DNA from: Pseudomonas sp. p1(2021b)
GTDB taxonomy: Bacteria > Pseudomonadota > Gammaproteobacteria > Pseudomonadales > Pseudomonadaceae
Direction of reading: 5' to 3'
DNA: 64,000 bases
Assembly (NCBI RefSeq): GCF_020151015.1
Contig: NZ_CP083746.1
Location: forward strand, 2,137,001-2,201,000
The notes below the pieces were generated by a model. The model was not told the origin of the DNA and ran no database searches. It saw only the letters and a list, made by a program, of their open reading frames with translations. This document shows, piece after piece, positions 44,793 to 52,078 of the stretch (within the stretch, counting starts at the first letter, position 1; every line of letters begins with the position of its first letter). Made by a program: the position numbers and the translations under genes.

Positions 44793-45701
44793 ATGAGCCA
44801 GAAACTGAAAGCGGCCATTATCGGCCCGGGGAACATCGGCACCGACTTGCTGATGAAAATGCGCCGTTCGGCGTGGATCGAGCCGGTCTGGATGGTGGGC
44901 GTGGACCCGGAGTCCGAGGGCCTGAAGCGGGCCCGGGCGATGGGCGTGAAGACCACCGCCGAAGGCCTCGACGGCCTGTTGCCCCATGTGCTGGACGACG
45001 ATATCCGCATCGCCTTCGATGCCACCTCCGCCTATGTGCATGCGCACAACAGCCGCAAGCTCAACGAGCTTGGGGTGATCATGGTCGACCTGACGCCGGC
45101 GGCCATCGGCCCGTTCTGCGTGCCGCCGGTCAACCTCAAGGAGCATGCCGCCAAGCTTGCGATGAACGTCAACATGGTCACCTGCGGTGGGCAGGCCACC
45201 GTCCCCATGGTAGCGGCGGTGTCGCGTGTGCAGCCTGTGGCCTATGGCGAGATCGTCGCCACCGTGTCGTCGAGCTCCGTGGGCCCCGGTACCCGGCAGA
45301 ACATCGACGAGTTCACCCGCACCACCGCAGGTGCCGTGGAAAGCATCGGTGGTGCTCGCCGCGGCAAGGCGATCATCGTCATCAACCCGGCCGAGCCGCC
45401 GTTGATGATGCGCGACACCATCCACTGCCTGACCGACGACACCCCCGACCAGGACGCCATCCGCGCCTCGGTGCTGGCCATGGTCGAGGAAGTCCAGCGC
45501 TACGTGCCCGGCTACACGCTGGTCAACGGCCCGGTGTTCGATGGCAACAAGGTGTCGATCTTCGTCGAGGTGCAAGGCCTGGGCGACTTCCTGCCCAAGT
45601 CGGCCGGCAACCTGGACATCATGACCGCCGCCGGCCTGCGCACCGCCGAGATGTTCGCCGAAGAAGCCCACAAGGGCACCCTGCAATTGCCGGCCCGCTG
45701 A
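44793..45701 (+). CDS. hsaG: Acylating aldehyde dehydrogenase (HsaG/TesF-like)
   Basis: CoA-acylating acetaldehyde/propionaldehyde dehydrogenase of 302 residues. It has an N-terminal NAD loop ([13 protein letters not shown]), catalytic Cys131 in [10 protein letters not shown], and [14 protein letters not shown]. It works in a channelled complex with the aldolase HsaF to turn propanal into propionyl-CoA. It starts 16 bases after hsaE, with GAGGAG upstream. Confidence 0.93.
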   Translation: MSQKLKAAIIGPGNIGTDLLMKMRRSAWIEPVWMVGVDPESEGLKRARAMGVKTTAEGLDGLLPHVLDDDIRIAFDATSAYVHAHNSRKLNELGVIMVDLTPAAIGPFCVPPVNLKEHAAKLAMNVNMVTCGGQATVPMVAAVSRVQPVAYGEIVATVSSSSVGPGTRQNIDEFTRTTAGAVESIGGARRGKAIIVINPAEPPLMMRDTIHCLTDDTPDQDAIRASVLAMVEEVQRYVPGYTLVNGPVFDGNKVSIFVEVQGLGDFLPKSAGNLDIMTAAGLRTAEMFAEEAHKGTLQLPAR

Positions 45702-45711
45702 GGAGAGTGCG

Positions 45712-46746
45712 ATGAACCTTCAAGGTAAGAATGTGCTGCTGCACGACATGAGCCTGCGCGACGGCATGCACGCCAAGCGTCACCAGATCAGCCTGCAGCA
45801 GATGGTGGACGTGGCCACCGGGCTGGATGCCGCGGGCGTGCCGCTGATCGAGATCACCCATGGCGACGGCCTGGGTGGCGCCTCGTTGAACTACGGCTTC
45901 CCTGCCCACAGCGACGAACAGTACTTCAGTGCCGTGATTCCCAAGCTCAAGCACGCCAAGGTTTCGGCGCTGCTGCTGCCGGGTATCGGTACCCTCGACC
46001 ATCTGAAGATGGCCTATGAGCACGGTGTCTCGACGATTCGCGTCGCGACCCACTGCACCGAGGCCGACGTATCCGGCCAGCATATCGGCATGGCTGCCAA
46101 GATGGGCCTGGATACCGTGGGCTTCCTGATGATGGCGCACATGGTCAGCGCCGAGAAGCTGCTGGAGCAGGCGCGCCTGATGCAGAGCTACGGCGCCAAC
46201 TGCATCTACTGCACCGACTCGGCCGGCTACATGCTGCCCGACGAGGTGAGCGAGAAGATCGCCGTGCTGCGCGATGGCCTGGAGGCGGCTACCGAGGTTG
46301 GCTTCCACGGCCATCACAACCTGGGCATGGCGATCGCCAACTCCCTGGCCGCCATCGAAGCCGGTGCGGTGCGTATCGACGGCTCGGTGGCCGGGCTCGG
46401 TGCCGGTGCCGGCAACACGCCGTTGGAGGTGTTCGTCGCCGTGCTCAAGCGCATGGGCGTTGAGAGCGGGGTAGACCTGTATCGCATCATGGACGTGGCC
46501 GAGGACCTGGTGGTGCCGATGATGGACCAGCCGATCCGCCTGGACCGTGATGCCCTGACCCTGGGCTACGCCGGGGTGTACAGCTCGTTCCTGCTGTTCG
46601 CCAAGCGTGCCGAGGCCAAGTACGGAATCCCGGCCCGCGACCTGCTGGTGGAGCTGGGCCGTCGCGGCACGGTCGGTGGGCAGGAGGACATGATCGAGGA
46701 CCTGGCCCTGACCTTGTCCCGCGGTATCAAGGGGACTGCCGGGTAG
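45712..46746 (+). CDS. hsaF: 4-hydroxy-2-oxovalerate/oxohexanoate aldolase (HsaF/TesG-like)
   Basis: Aldolase of 344 residues with the HMGL-like barrel: [33 protein letters not shown] and the metal-binding [11 protein letters not shown]. It cleaves 4-hydroxy-2-oxohexanoate to pyruvate and propanal, passed to HsaG. Last gene of the hsaD unit; a REP pair follows. Confidence 0.93.
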   Translation: MNLQGKNVLLHDMSLRDGMHAKRHQISLQQMVDVATGLDAAGVPLIEITHGDGLGGASLNYGFPAHSDEQYFSAVIPKLKHAKVSALLLPGIGTLDHLKMAYEHGVSTIRVATHCTEADVSGQHIGMAAKMGLDTVGFLMMAHMVSAEKLLEQARLMQSYGANCIYCTDSAGYMLPDEVSEKIAVLRDGLEAATEVGFHGHHNLGMAIANSLAAIEAGAVRIDGSVAGLGAGAGNTPLEVFVAVLKRMGVESGVDLYRIMDVAEDLVVPMMDQPIRLDRDALTLGYAGVYSSFLLFAKRAEAKYGIPARDLLVELGRRGTVGGQEDMIEDLALTLSRGIKGTAG

Positions 46747-46764
46747 TTGGGGTAGCTGGGTAGT

Positions 46765-46862
46765 TGTGGGAGCGGGCTTGTCCCGCGATTGGGCCGGGCC
46801 TGCCACCGCAGCGGGATGACAAGGCCTTCGCCCTCGATCGCGGGGCAAGCCCGCGCCCACAA
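46765..46862. repeat. P. putida-type REP inverted pair
   Basis: GTGGGAGCGGGCTTGTCCCG and an inverted, slightly diverged unit CGCGGGGCAAGCCCGCGCCC. It marks the right end of the steroid cluster. The rest of the ~340-base gap 46747-47087 shows no gene and should hold the promoter of the SCO gene. Confidence 0.82.
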
Positions 46863-47087
46863 TGGCCGCTCCAATCACGCAAGCAGGATATGTGCCGTGC
46901 CATGCTGTAGAGCAACAAAGTGTTACGAGATCAACCCCTGCGACAACAAGACGCAGCCCGGAATTCAATGGCTTGCGCGGGGTTGGACCTCTGTCGGCTG
47001 GATGCCCGGGGGGTGTCATGCCAGAATGCCCCGGTTTTCAGCTGGCCCATCCCAGGGGCCGGCACCTTCCCTGTAAAGGATGGTTCC

Positions 47088-47696
47088 ATGACTGATTTAC
47101 TGACCCGGCGTGCTGTCGTCGCCGGGATGGGCGTGCTGGGGCTTGGCCTGCTGGCCGGTTGTAACCCGGCCCGGGGGCTCGAATTCAAGTACGGCAAGAA
47201 CATGAGCAACGAAATCCTCGGGCGCAAGTTCCGGCTCAAGGATACCCAAGGCAACGAACGCACTCTGTCGAGCTTCTATGGCTCGATGCCGATGATCTTC
47301 TTCGGGTTCACCCAGTGCCCGGCCGTCTGCCCGACCACCCTGGCGCGTGCCGCGCAGATCAGGAAACTGCTCAGGGGCCGCGACCGTGATCTGTTCCAGG
47401 TGGTGCTCATCACCCTGGACCCGGAGCGTGACACCCCGGAAGTGCTCGATGCCTACGTCAAGGCCTTCGACCCTTCGTTCACCGCACTCACCGGCACCCC
47501 CGAGGAAATCGCCGAGGTGGCCAAGGAGTTCAAGGTGTTCTACGAAAAAGTCCCGGCTGGTGATACCTACACCATCTCTCATTCGTCCACCAGCTACGTC
47601 TACGATACACGTGGCACCCTGCGTCTGAGCCTTGGCCATTCCCTGACTGCCAAGGAATGCGCCGAAGACCTGGTCACCCTGATGGAGATCTGCTAA
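47088..47696 (+). CDS. SCO1/SenC-family copper lipoprotein
   Basis: Periplasm-facing thioredoxin-fold protein of 202 residues. The lipoprotein signal ends at LLAGC. The copper motif CPAVC (FTQCPAVCPTTLA) and the distal His in SHSSTS are present, as in SCO proteins that deliver copper to the CuA site of cytochrome oxidase. The ATG at 47088 follows AAAGGA. Its stop shares a base with the start of the PCuAC gene, a normal partner. Confidence 0.92.
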   Translation: MTDLLTRRAVVAGMGVLGLGLLAGCNPARGLEFKYGKNMSNEILGRKFRLKDTQGNERTLSSFYGSMPMIFFGFTQCPAVCPTTLARAAQIRKLLRGRDRDLFQVVLITLDPERDTPEVLDAYVKAFDPSFTALTGTPEEIAEVAKEFKVFYEKVPAGDTYTISHSSTSYVYDTRGTLRLSLGHSLTAKECAEDLVTLMEIC

Positions 47697-48178
47697 TGGC
47701 TGTTTCACTGCAACCTGTCAAACGCGGCCTGGCCGCCCTGGCGCTGATGGGCCTGGCCCTGCCGGCCCTGGCTCAGACCACCGTGAGCGATGCCTGGGTT
47801 CGCGCCAGCGTGCCGCACCAGCAATCCACCGGGGCCTTCATGACCCTGACCGCCGATACCGACAGCAAGCTGGTGAGCGTGGCCTCGCCCGTGGCCAAGA
47901 CCGCGCAGGTGCATGAAATGACCATGAACGGCGACGTGATGGGCATGCGTGAAGTGAAGGCTGTGGAGTTGCCGGCCGGCAAAGCCGTGAGCCTGGACCC
48001 GAGCGGCTATCACGTGATGCTCATGGGCCTGGCCAAGCAGGTCAAGGAAGGCGAACAAGTGCCGCTGACCCTGGTCATCGAAGACGCCAAGGGTGGCAAG
48101 CAGACCATAGAGGTGCAGGCACCCGTACGCCCGCTGACCGCCGAAGCGGGGCATGACCACGGGCACATGCAACACTGA
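47696..48178 (+). CDS. PCuAC-family periplasmic copper chaperone
   Basis: Exported protein of 160 residues (signal peptide to about LPALA). It has the PCuAC copper motif: HEM with Met residues in MTMNGDVMGM, and YHVMLMGL about 30 residues on. A His-rich tail GHDHGHMQH may bind additional copper. It works with the SCO protein in copper delivery to respiratory oxidases. Confidence 0.92.
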   Translation: MAVSLQPVKRGLAALALMGLALPALAQTTVSDAWVRASVPHQQSTGAFMTLTADTDSKLVSVASPVAKTAQVHEMTMNGDVMGMREVKAVELPAGKAVSLDPSGYHVMLMGLAKQVKEGEQVPLTLVIEDAKGGKQTIEVQAPVRPLTAEAGHDHGHMQH

Positions 48179-48211
48179 TCGTTCACGTACCGCTGGGTCT
48201 TCCGGCATGAC

Positions 48212-48260
48212 GCAAGGCCGCACCTGCAGGCACCCGATGGGTGGCGTAGGGGGCGGCCTT
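48212..48260 (+). terminator. Possible hairpin after the SCO-PCuAC genes
   Basis: Outer stem CAAGGCCGC / GCGGCCTTG with an inner CACCC-GAT-GGGTG. The following T content is low (TATCGTTTC), so termination is only suggested. Confidence 0.4.
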
Positions 48261-48308
48261 GTATCGTTTCAGGGGCGCGTAACGGCCCCACGTCACTTAG
48301 ACCGGCGC

Positions 48309-48536
48309 TCAGCTACGAAACCTGGGTAGCGGCCGCTCGATGGTCAACGACGTCAAGGTCTTGCGCACCTGGGCATCTTCGGCTTCCAGGGCCTTGAGGC
48401 TAGCGCGGATCTTGCCAGCAGCGGGCACATCGCCCTGCCGGTCGATCCAGTCGGCAATCTCCTTGCAAGCACTGCTCAAACAGGCTTGGCGCTGGTTCAT
48501 CAGCGTCAGGAGGGTGGTGAGCTCTCTATCGGACAT
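48309..48536 (-). CDS. Small conserved-type hypothetical protein
   Basis: Predicted cytoplasmic helical protein of 75 residues (LTTLLTLMNQRQACLSSACK; KIRASLKALEAEDAQVRKTL), with a GGAGG ribosome site 9 bases before the ATG. There are no recognised motifs beyond a likely helical hairpin. Convergent with PCuAC and divergent from the peptide/radical-SAM operon. Confidence 0.6.
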   Translation of the reverse strand: MSDRELTTLLTLMNQRQACLSSACKEIADWIDRQGDVPAAGKIRASLKALEAEDAQVRKTLTSLTIERPLPRFRS

Positions 48537-48927
48537 GGCAGGATCCTCCGTTCAGCCCACTCAGTTTAGCAGGGGTAGGGGGTTCTGCTCAGCGTAATGT
48601 CAGGCCTGCCAAACCGGTATGCGTTACAACCGTTCATCCGACGAATAGGCGGCAAAGGCTGTATGGGCCTACGTGCGCTGTCTGTTTATTGAAGTTCGGT
48701 ACTTTGTAAGTAAAACGGTATTGATCATGAAAAGCTTGAGGTTTTACGTTTAACTTTTTTCTTGGGTGTGGGAAGTTTCCTACCTGTCCGTGTGAGGCGT
48801 TTGTTGCAAAAGGTTTTGTTACAAGTAGTGGGTTGTTGGTGGTGCGTTGTACGTCTACCGTGAAGTTGCCCGCTCGTTGTGAGGGCGTTTAGTCAAGGAA
48901 CACATCACCAAGTAGAGGGAGTTTGCT
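48537..48927. other. A/T-rich leader region of the peptide-radical SAM operon
   Basis: No gene is visible in this ~390-base stretch. It is A/T-rich and holds an inverted repeat GTAAAAC (48710-48716) / GTTTTAC (48741-48747) and near-repeats of TTTGTTGCAAA/TTTTGTTACAA around 48800-48825. It should contain the promoter of the operon beginning at 48928. I could not pick convincing -35/-10 boxes, and no LexA box was found. Confidence 0.45.
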
Positions 48928-48999
48928 ATGAAATCAGCTATCGAAATGTTCAAGGTCGATGTCGTGGGTGTAACAGGCAAGGGCGTATGCATGTGGTGA
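48928..48999 (+). CDS. 23-residue peptide ORF (candidate precursor or leader peptide)
   Basis: ATG with a good GAGGGAG ribosome site 6 bases upstream. It encodes MKSAIEMFKVDVVGVTG then KGVCMW and stops at 48997-48999. The lysine-containing N-terminal half, Gly-rich middle and C-terminal Cys-Met-Trp resemble a small RiPP precursor or a scaffold peptide such as PqqA in size. It lies 66 bases before a SpeD-like gene with a hairpin between. An alternative is a regulatory leader peptide whose translation controls the downstream polyamine-type enzymes, like SpeFL in enterobacteria. Too short for standard gene callers; I have no homologue to cite. Confidence 0.6.
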   Translation: MKSAIEMFKVDVVGVTGKGVCMW

Positions 49000-49012
49000 G
49001 TCGTATGCCTAG

Positions 49013-49031
49013 GGGCGGTCATTGATCGCCC
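49013..49031 (+). terminator. Attenuator-like hairpin between peptide ORF and SpeD-like gene
   Basis: Stem GGGCGGT / ATCGCCC (7 bp, one G-T pair) with a 5-base loop, followed by the pyrimidine tract TCTCTTCTTTCTC. It would let a fraction of transcripts stop after the peptide ORF. That would give more peptide mRNA than enzyme mRNA, or allow attenuation controlled by translation of the peptide. Confidence 0.5.
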
Positions 49032-49065
49032 TCTCTTCTTTCTCCCGGGTGAAGGAGAGATACGC

Positions 49066-49455
49066 ATGGAAGACGTCGGTTTCCATACACTATGGGACAT
49101 CACGGGTGCCAACACCGCCTTGCTGCGTGATGAGCAGGTATTGCATCGGTTCTTTTATTCCGCGCTGCTGTCGTCCGGTTTCACGGTAATAGATGATCTG
49201 ATGCATAAGTTCGAACTAGGCGGCGAAGGTGTCACTGGACTATTTCTGCTTTCCGAGTCGCACTTGTCCTATCACACGTATCCTGAAAATAACTATATCA
49301 GTATTGATGTCTATACCTGTGGCAGGAGCAATGACGCCATCAATAATGATATTCGGCGTTTTTTTGGCGAGCAGGCGAACATCAACTGCCAAACATTCCG
49401 GCGCGGCAGCTGCCCGCCACGGCGCGAGGAGCATGGCTGTGAAACTTGTCGATAA
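49066..49455 (+). CDS. S-adenosylmethionine decarboxylase (SpeD)-like pyruvoyl enzyme
   Basis: Protein of 129 residues with the complete self-processing and catalytic signature of prokaryotic SpeD: LSE-SHLSYHTYPE gives cleavage before Ser65, with His70 and Cys85 (VYTCG) at the Thermotoga enzyme spacing. It would make decarboxylated AdoMet, or, as for neofunctionalised SpeD homologues, decarboxylate ornithine or arginine. The C-terminus is unusually Cys-rich (CPPRREEHGCETC). GGAG lies 8 bases before the ATG. No spermidine synthase gene is next to it. The end overlaps the radical SAM gene by 23 bases. Confidence 0.85.
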   Translation: MEDVGFHTLWDITGANTALLRDEQVLHRFFYSALLSSGFTVIDDLMHKFELGGEGVTGLFLLSESHLSYHTYPENNYISIDVYTCGRSNDAINNDIRRFFGEQANINCQTFRRGSCPPRREEHGCETCR

Positions 49456-50845
49456 TGGGGTGGTTAAATTTGATTATCAGTTTCCGCTTTATAATTTTTT
49501 CTTCCCGTCGCAGTCCTTGAACGTCTTCTCTCCCTCTTGGTCGCAGCTGGCAACGATACTCCAGGACGGCAACGCGCCTGCGCGGTCAAGGGCGCTGTAT
49601 TTTCATATCCCGTTCTGCGAATCGATTTGCACGTTCTGCCCATTCACTCGTGGGTTATATAAAAACAGCGAGGCGATCGATCGCTATACCGAGGCGCTGC
49701 TGACGGAGATCGAGTACAAATCGAGCATCATGGACCTGCGTGCCGTCCCCGTTCGTGCCATTTTCTTTGGCGGTGGCACACCATCGTTGCTGTCGCCTCA
49801 GAACATTCATGCCATCGGCGAAGCGTTGCACCGTCATTTCGATATGGCGGGCGTCGAGGAGTTTTCCTTCGAGTGTCATGTCGGCAGTGTCACGCCCGAG
49901 CGCGTGGCGGCGCTTGGCGATATTGGCGTGAGCCACGCTCGCTTCGGTCTTCAGACGATCGACCCGCAGTGGCGTCGGCTGTTTAACCTTGAGCAAGACA
50001 TCGGGCGGGTAGAAACGGCCGTGGAGTGTCTGGTTTCAGGATTTGAGCATGTCCTGTGCGACATCCTCTACGGCATGAATGGCAGCAGCGAACGCCAGAC
50101 CCTGGCCGATATCGACAAAGCAATCGCATGGGGTGTCAGCAACATAGATATTTACCCGATCAACAATGTCGCCACCTCGGTCAAGCTGCACAAGCAGATC
50201 AGGGTCCGGTTCGCCGAAGTGATGCCGGCGCTACGCAAGCTGAACATGAGGCTGCTCTTCGACGAGCATCTGCGGCAAAAAGGGTATGTACCTTACAACG
50301 GCCACGGCTACGTGCATCTGCCTGGCGAGGCTGGGCGGCTGATCACGGATGAGTATTCGTTCATCTATCACGAACACGTTTACGGCTACGCCGACCATGA
50401 CGTGCTGGGCTTCGGCGTCAATGCCATCTCGTGCCTGGCTGGCAACGTGATCACCAATACCCCGTTACGCGAGCAGTACATCCGCCAGATGACCAGGGGC
50501 GAATGCCCCTGCCAGGTCAGCCAGCATGATCCTTTGCTGGATGCCGTCAAGCCGCTGGTACTGCGCCTGCCTTATCACGGCAAGGCCGAAAAAGGCCGGA
50601 TCGCGCTCGATCGCATGCCTGCCGGTTTGATGGCGCGTCTGAGCGCCCTGATCGAGGCCGGGCTAATCGTGGAGCACGCCGAGACTTATGAGCTGACCCA
50701 CCTGGGCTGGCTCTGGTACAGCAACCTGATGTTCTACCTGATTCCCGAGAGCGAGCAGAACGTGCTCAAGCGCTTGGTCTACGAGCGTCTCGACACACCT
50801 GGGCGCGATATTACGGAAGACGAACTGATCTACTCGGCCGGCTAG
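49433..50845 (+). CDS. HemN/HemW-like radical SAM protein
   Basis: Radical SAM enzyme of 470 residues. The HIPFCESICTFC cluster motif (Cys62, Cys66, Cys69) binds 4Fe-4S; GGGTPS (113-118) and a second SAM-type segment FGLQTIDP follow. The C-terminal part has the HemN-type helical domain (GFGVNAISCLAGN). The family includes coproporphyrinogen dehydrogenase, heme-degrading ChuW-type enzymes and class C methyltransferases that use two AdoMet molecules. Start: ATG 49433 with GCGAGGAG before it, inside the speD-like gene. In this context it most likely modifies a peptide or amine. It is not the housekeeping HemN, judged by its neighbours. Confidence 0.85.
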   Translation: MAVKLVDNGVVKFDYQFPLYNFFFPSQSLNVFSPSWSQLATILQDGNAPARSRALYFHIPFCESICTFCPFTRGLYKNSEAIDRYTEALLTEIEYKSSIMDLRAVPVRAIFFGGGTPSLLSPQNIHAIGEALHRHFDMAGVEEFSFECHVGSVTPERVAALGDIGVSHARFGLQTIDPQWRRLFNLEQDIGRVETAVECLVSGFEHVLCDILYGMNGSSERQTLADIDKAIAWGVSNIDIYPINNVATSVKLHKQIRVRFAEVMPALRKLNMRLLFDEHLRQKGYVPYNGHGYVHLPGEAGRLITDEYSFIYHEHVYGYADHDVLGFGVNAISCLAGNVITNTPLREQYIRQMTRGECPCQVSQHDPLLDAVKPLVLRLPYHGKAEKGRIALDRMPAGLMARLSALIEAGLIVEHAETYELTHLGWLWYSNLMFYLIPESEQNVLKRLVYERLDTPGRDITEDELIYSAG

Positions 50846-50860
50846 GGAAGACGAGGCGAC

Positions 50861-52078
50861 ATGCAGGCTTTGAACTTGAACGCAGGCACCAGGGCGCTTG
50901 CGACCGGATACTGTTTCTCCAAATGTGGGGAGTTTGCCTTCGAGGCTGCCTTCGCTGTGGTGGTGGTAGCTATAGCGGAGGCGGATCTCCTGTTGATTGG
51001 CTTGGTCTACTTCTTTCGCTACTTGCCCAGCGCGGTCTTTTCGCCCATTGGAGGTTGGTTGGCGGATAACGGCGATCGCAAACGTACCCTGGTTTGGGTA
51101 GAAATGGGCAAGTGCCTCGTGGTGCTTTTGTTCTTCAGCGTGTTCAGTTTTACCAAGCCTGCCCTGGTAATGGTGACCGTGATGGCCATGTTCATGACCG
51201 CACTGGACTGTCTGTATGTCCCCACCTTCCGTGCTTACTTTCCCAGTATCGTCGAGCGGGACGTGCTCTGTTCGGTCAACAGTGGGCTTCAGGTGGTCGA
51301 AGATGCGGCGTCTATCGTCGGGCCGCTGGTGTTTTCCGCCATCGCGTTGCTGTACACCACCGAGGTTACCTTCTTGTTCTTTTCCGTCTGCCTGCTGTGT
51401 TCGGCAGTTGCCCTTGCCACGCTGTCACGGGTCGACAAAGAGCAAGTGGTGGCCTTCGATGGCATGAGCCTCTTGCGTGAGGCTGCGCATAGCGTCGGCC
51501 AGATGCGTGCTGGCAATGCGCCTCTGTTCGCCGTGATTTGTTGCACCACGTTCTGTGCAATGTTCGCGACCTCGGTGATTCGCTTCATCCTGCCGGCTTC
51601 GGTACTCGAGCATTTTTCTTCCGAAGCGGCGGTAGGCTACGTATTTTCCCTGTTGGCCACCGGGAACGTACTGGGAGGCGTGCTTTATACCCGGTTCAAC
51701 AAGCGCACCACGGCGCGCTTGGTAATGCGCTACTGGGCGCTGTACGGTGCCTTGTTTTTCGCAGCCGCCGTAGCCCTGGAATACGCCAGCGGGCTGTTCC
51801 TGCTCATCCTGTTTTGCGTGGGGTTCGTGGGGGCGTTCGTGGATATCGCCATCGTGACCAATATCCAGTGCCTATCTGGCGAGCACGAGGTCGGGCGCAA
51901 CTTCTCGTTGTATTACTTCACCGCAGTGATCGGCGACGCTTTTTCAGGTTTGATCGCCAGCGCTGTCTATGTGCTGGTGGGGCCGGCGACCTTTATCGGG
52001 ATGACGCTCATGCTGGTCGTCGCGCCCTTACGTTGGATCACTCAAGGAGGCCTGGATGAGCATCACGATCGTGCATAG
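50861..52078 (+). CDS. MFS transporter (EntS-like exporter)
   Basis: Inner-membrane protein of 405 residues with about 12 hydrophobic segments and the MFS motif GGWLADNGDRKR after TM2 (about residue 65). The general form is that of drug or siderophore exporters (EntS type). It begins 15 bases after the radical SAM gene, and its end overlaps the decarboxylase start by 23 bases. It probably exports the product made by this operon or removes a toxic intermediate. Confidence 0.88.
   Translation: MQALNLNAGTRALATGYCFSKCGEFAFEAAFAVVVVAIAEADLLLIGLVYFFRYLPSAVFSPIGGWLADNGDRKRTLVWVEMGKCLVVLLFFSVFSFTKPALVMVTVMAMFMTALDCLYVPTFRAYFPSIVERDVLCSVNSGLQVVEDAASIVGPLVFSAIALLYTTEVTFLFFSVCLLCSAVALATLSRVDKEQVVAFDGMSLLREAAHSVGQMRAGNAPLFAVICCTTFCAMFATSVIRFILPASVLEHFSSEAAVGYVFSLLATGNVLGGVLYTRFNKRTTARLVMRYWALYGALFFAAAVALEYASGLFLLILFCVGFVGAFVDIAIVTNIQCLSGEHEVGRNFSLYYFTAVIGDAFSGLIASAVYVLVGPATFIGMTLMLVVAPLRWITQGGLDEHHDRA

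Noticed and set aside
15985..46862. Recurring ~20-bp GCGGGACAAGCCCGCTCC units as a CRISPR or transposon signature
   Set aside because: They are single inverted pairs scattered between genes, not regularly spaced arrays. They match P. putida REP sequences, and no transposase or cas gene is present.
48537..48927. LexA (SOS) box upstream of the operon ending in a Y-family polymerase
   Set aside because: No CTGT-N8-ACAG was found. The best partial match (CTGT-N8-ACGT near 48659-48674) has a broken right half.
49433..50845. Housekeeping coproporphyrinogen III dehydrogenase (HemN)
   Set aside because: The CxxxCxxC and HemN-like domains fit, but the gene is embedded by overlap in a SpeD/MFS/decarboxylase operon and its N-terminus differs from HemN. 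A specialised radical SAM role is more likely.
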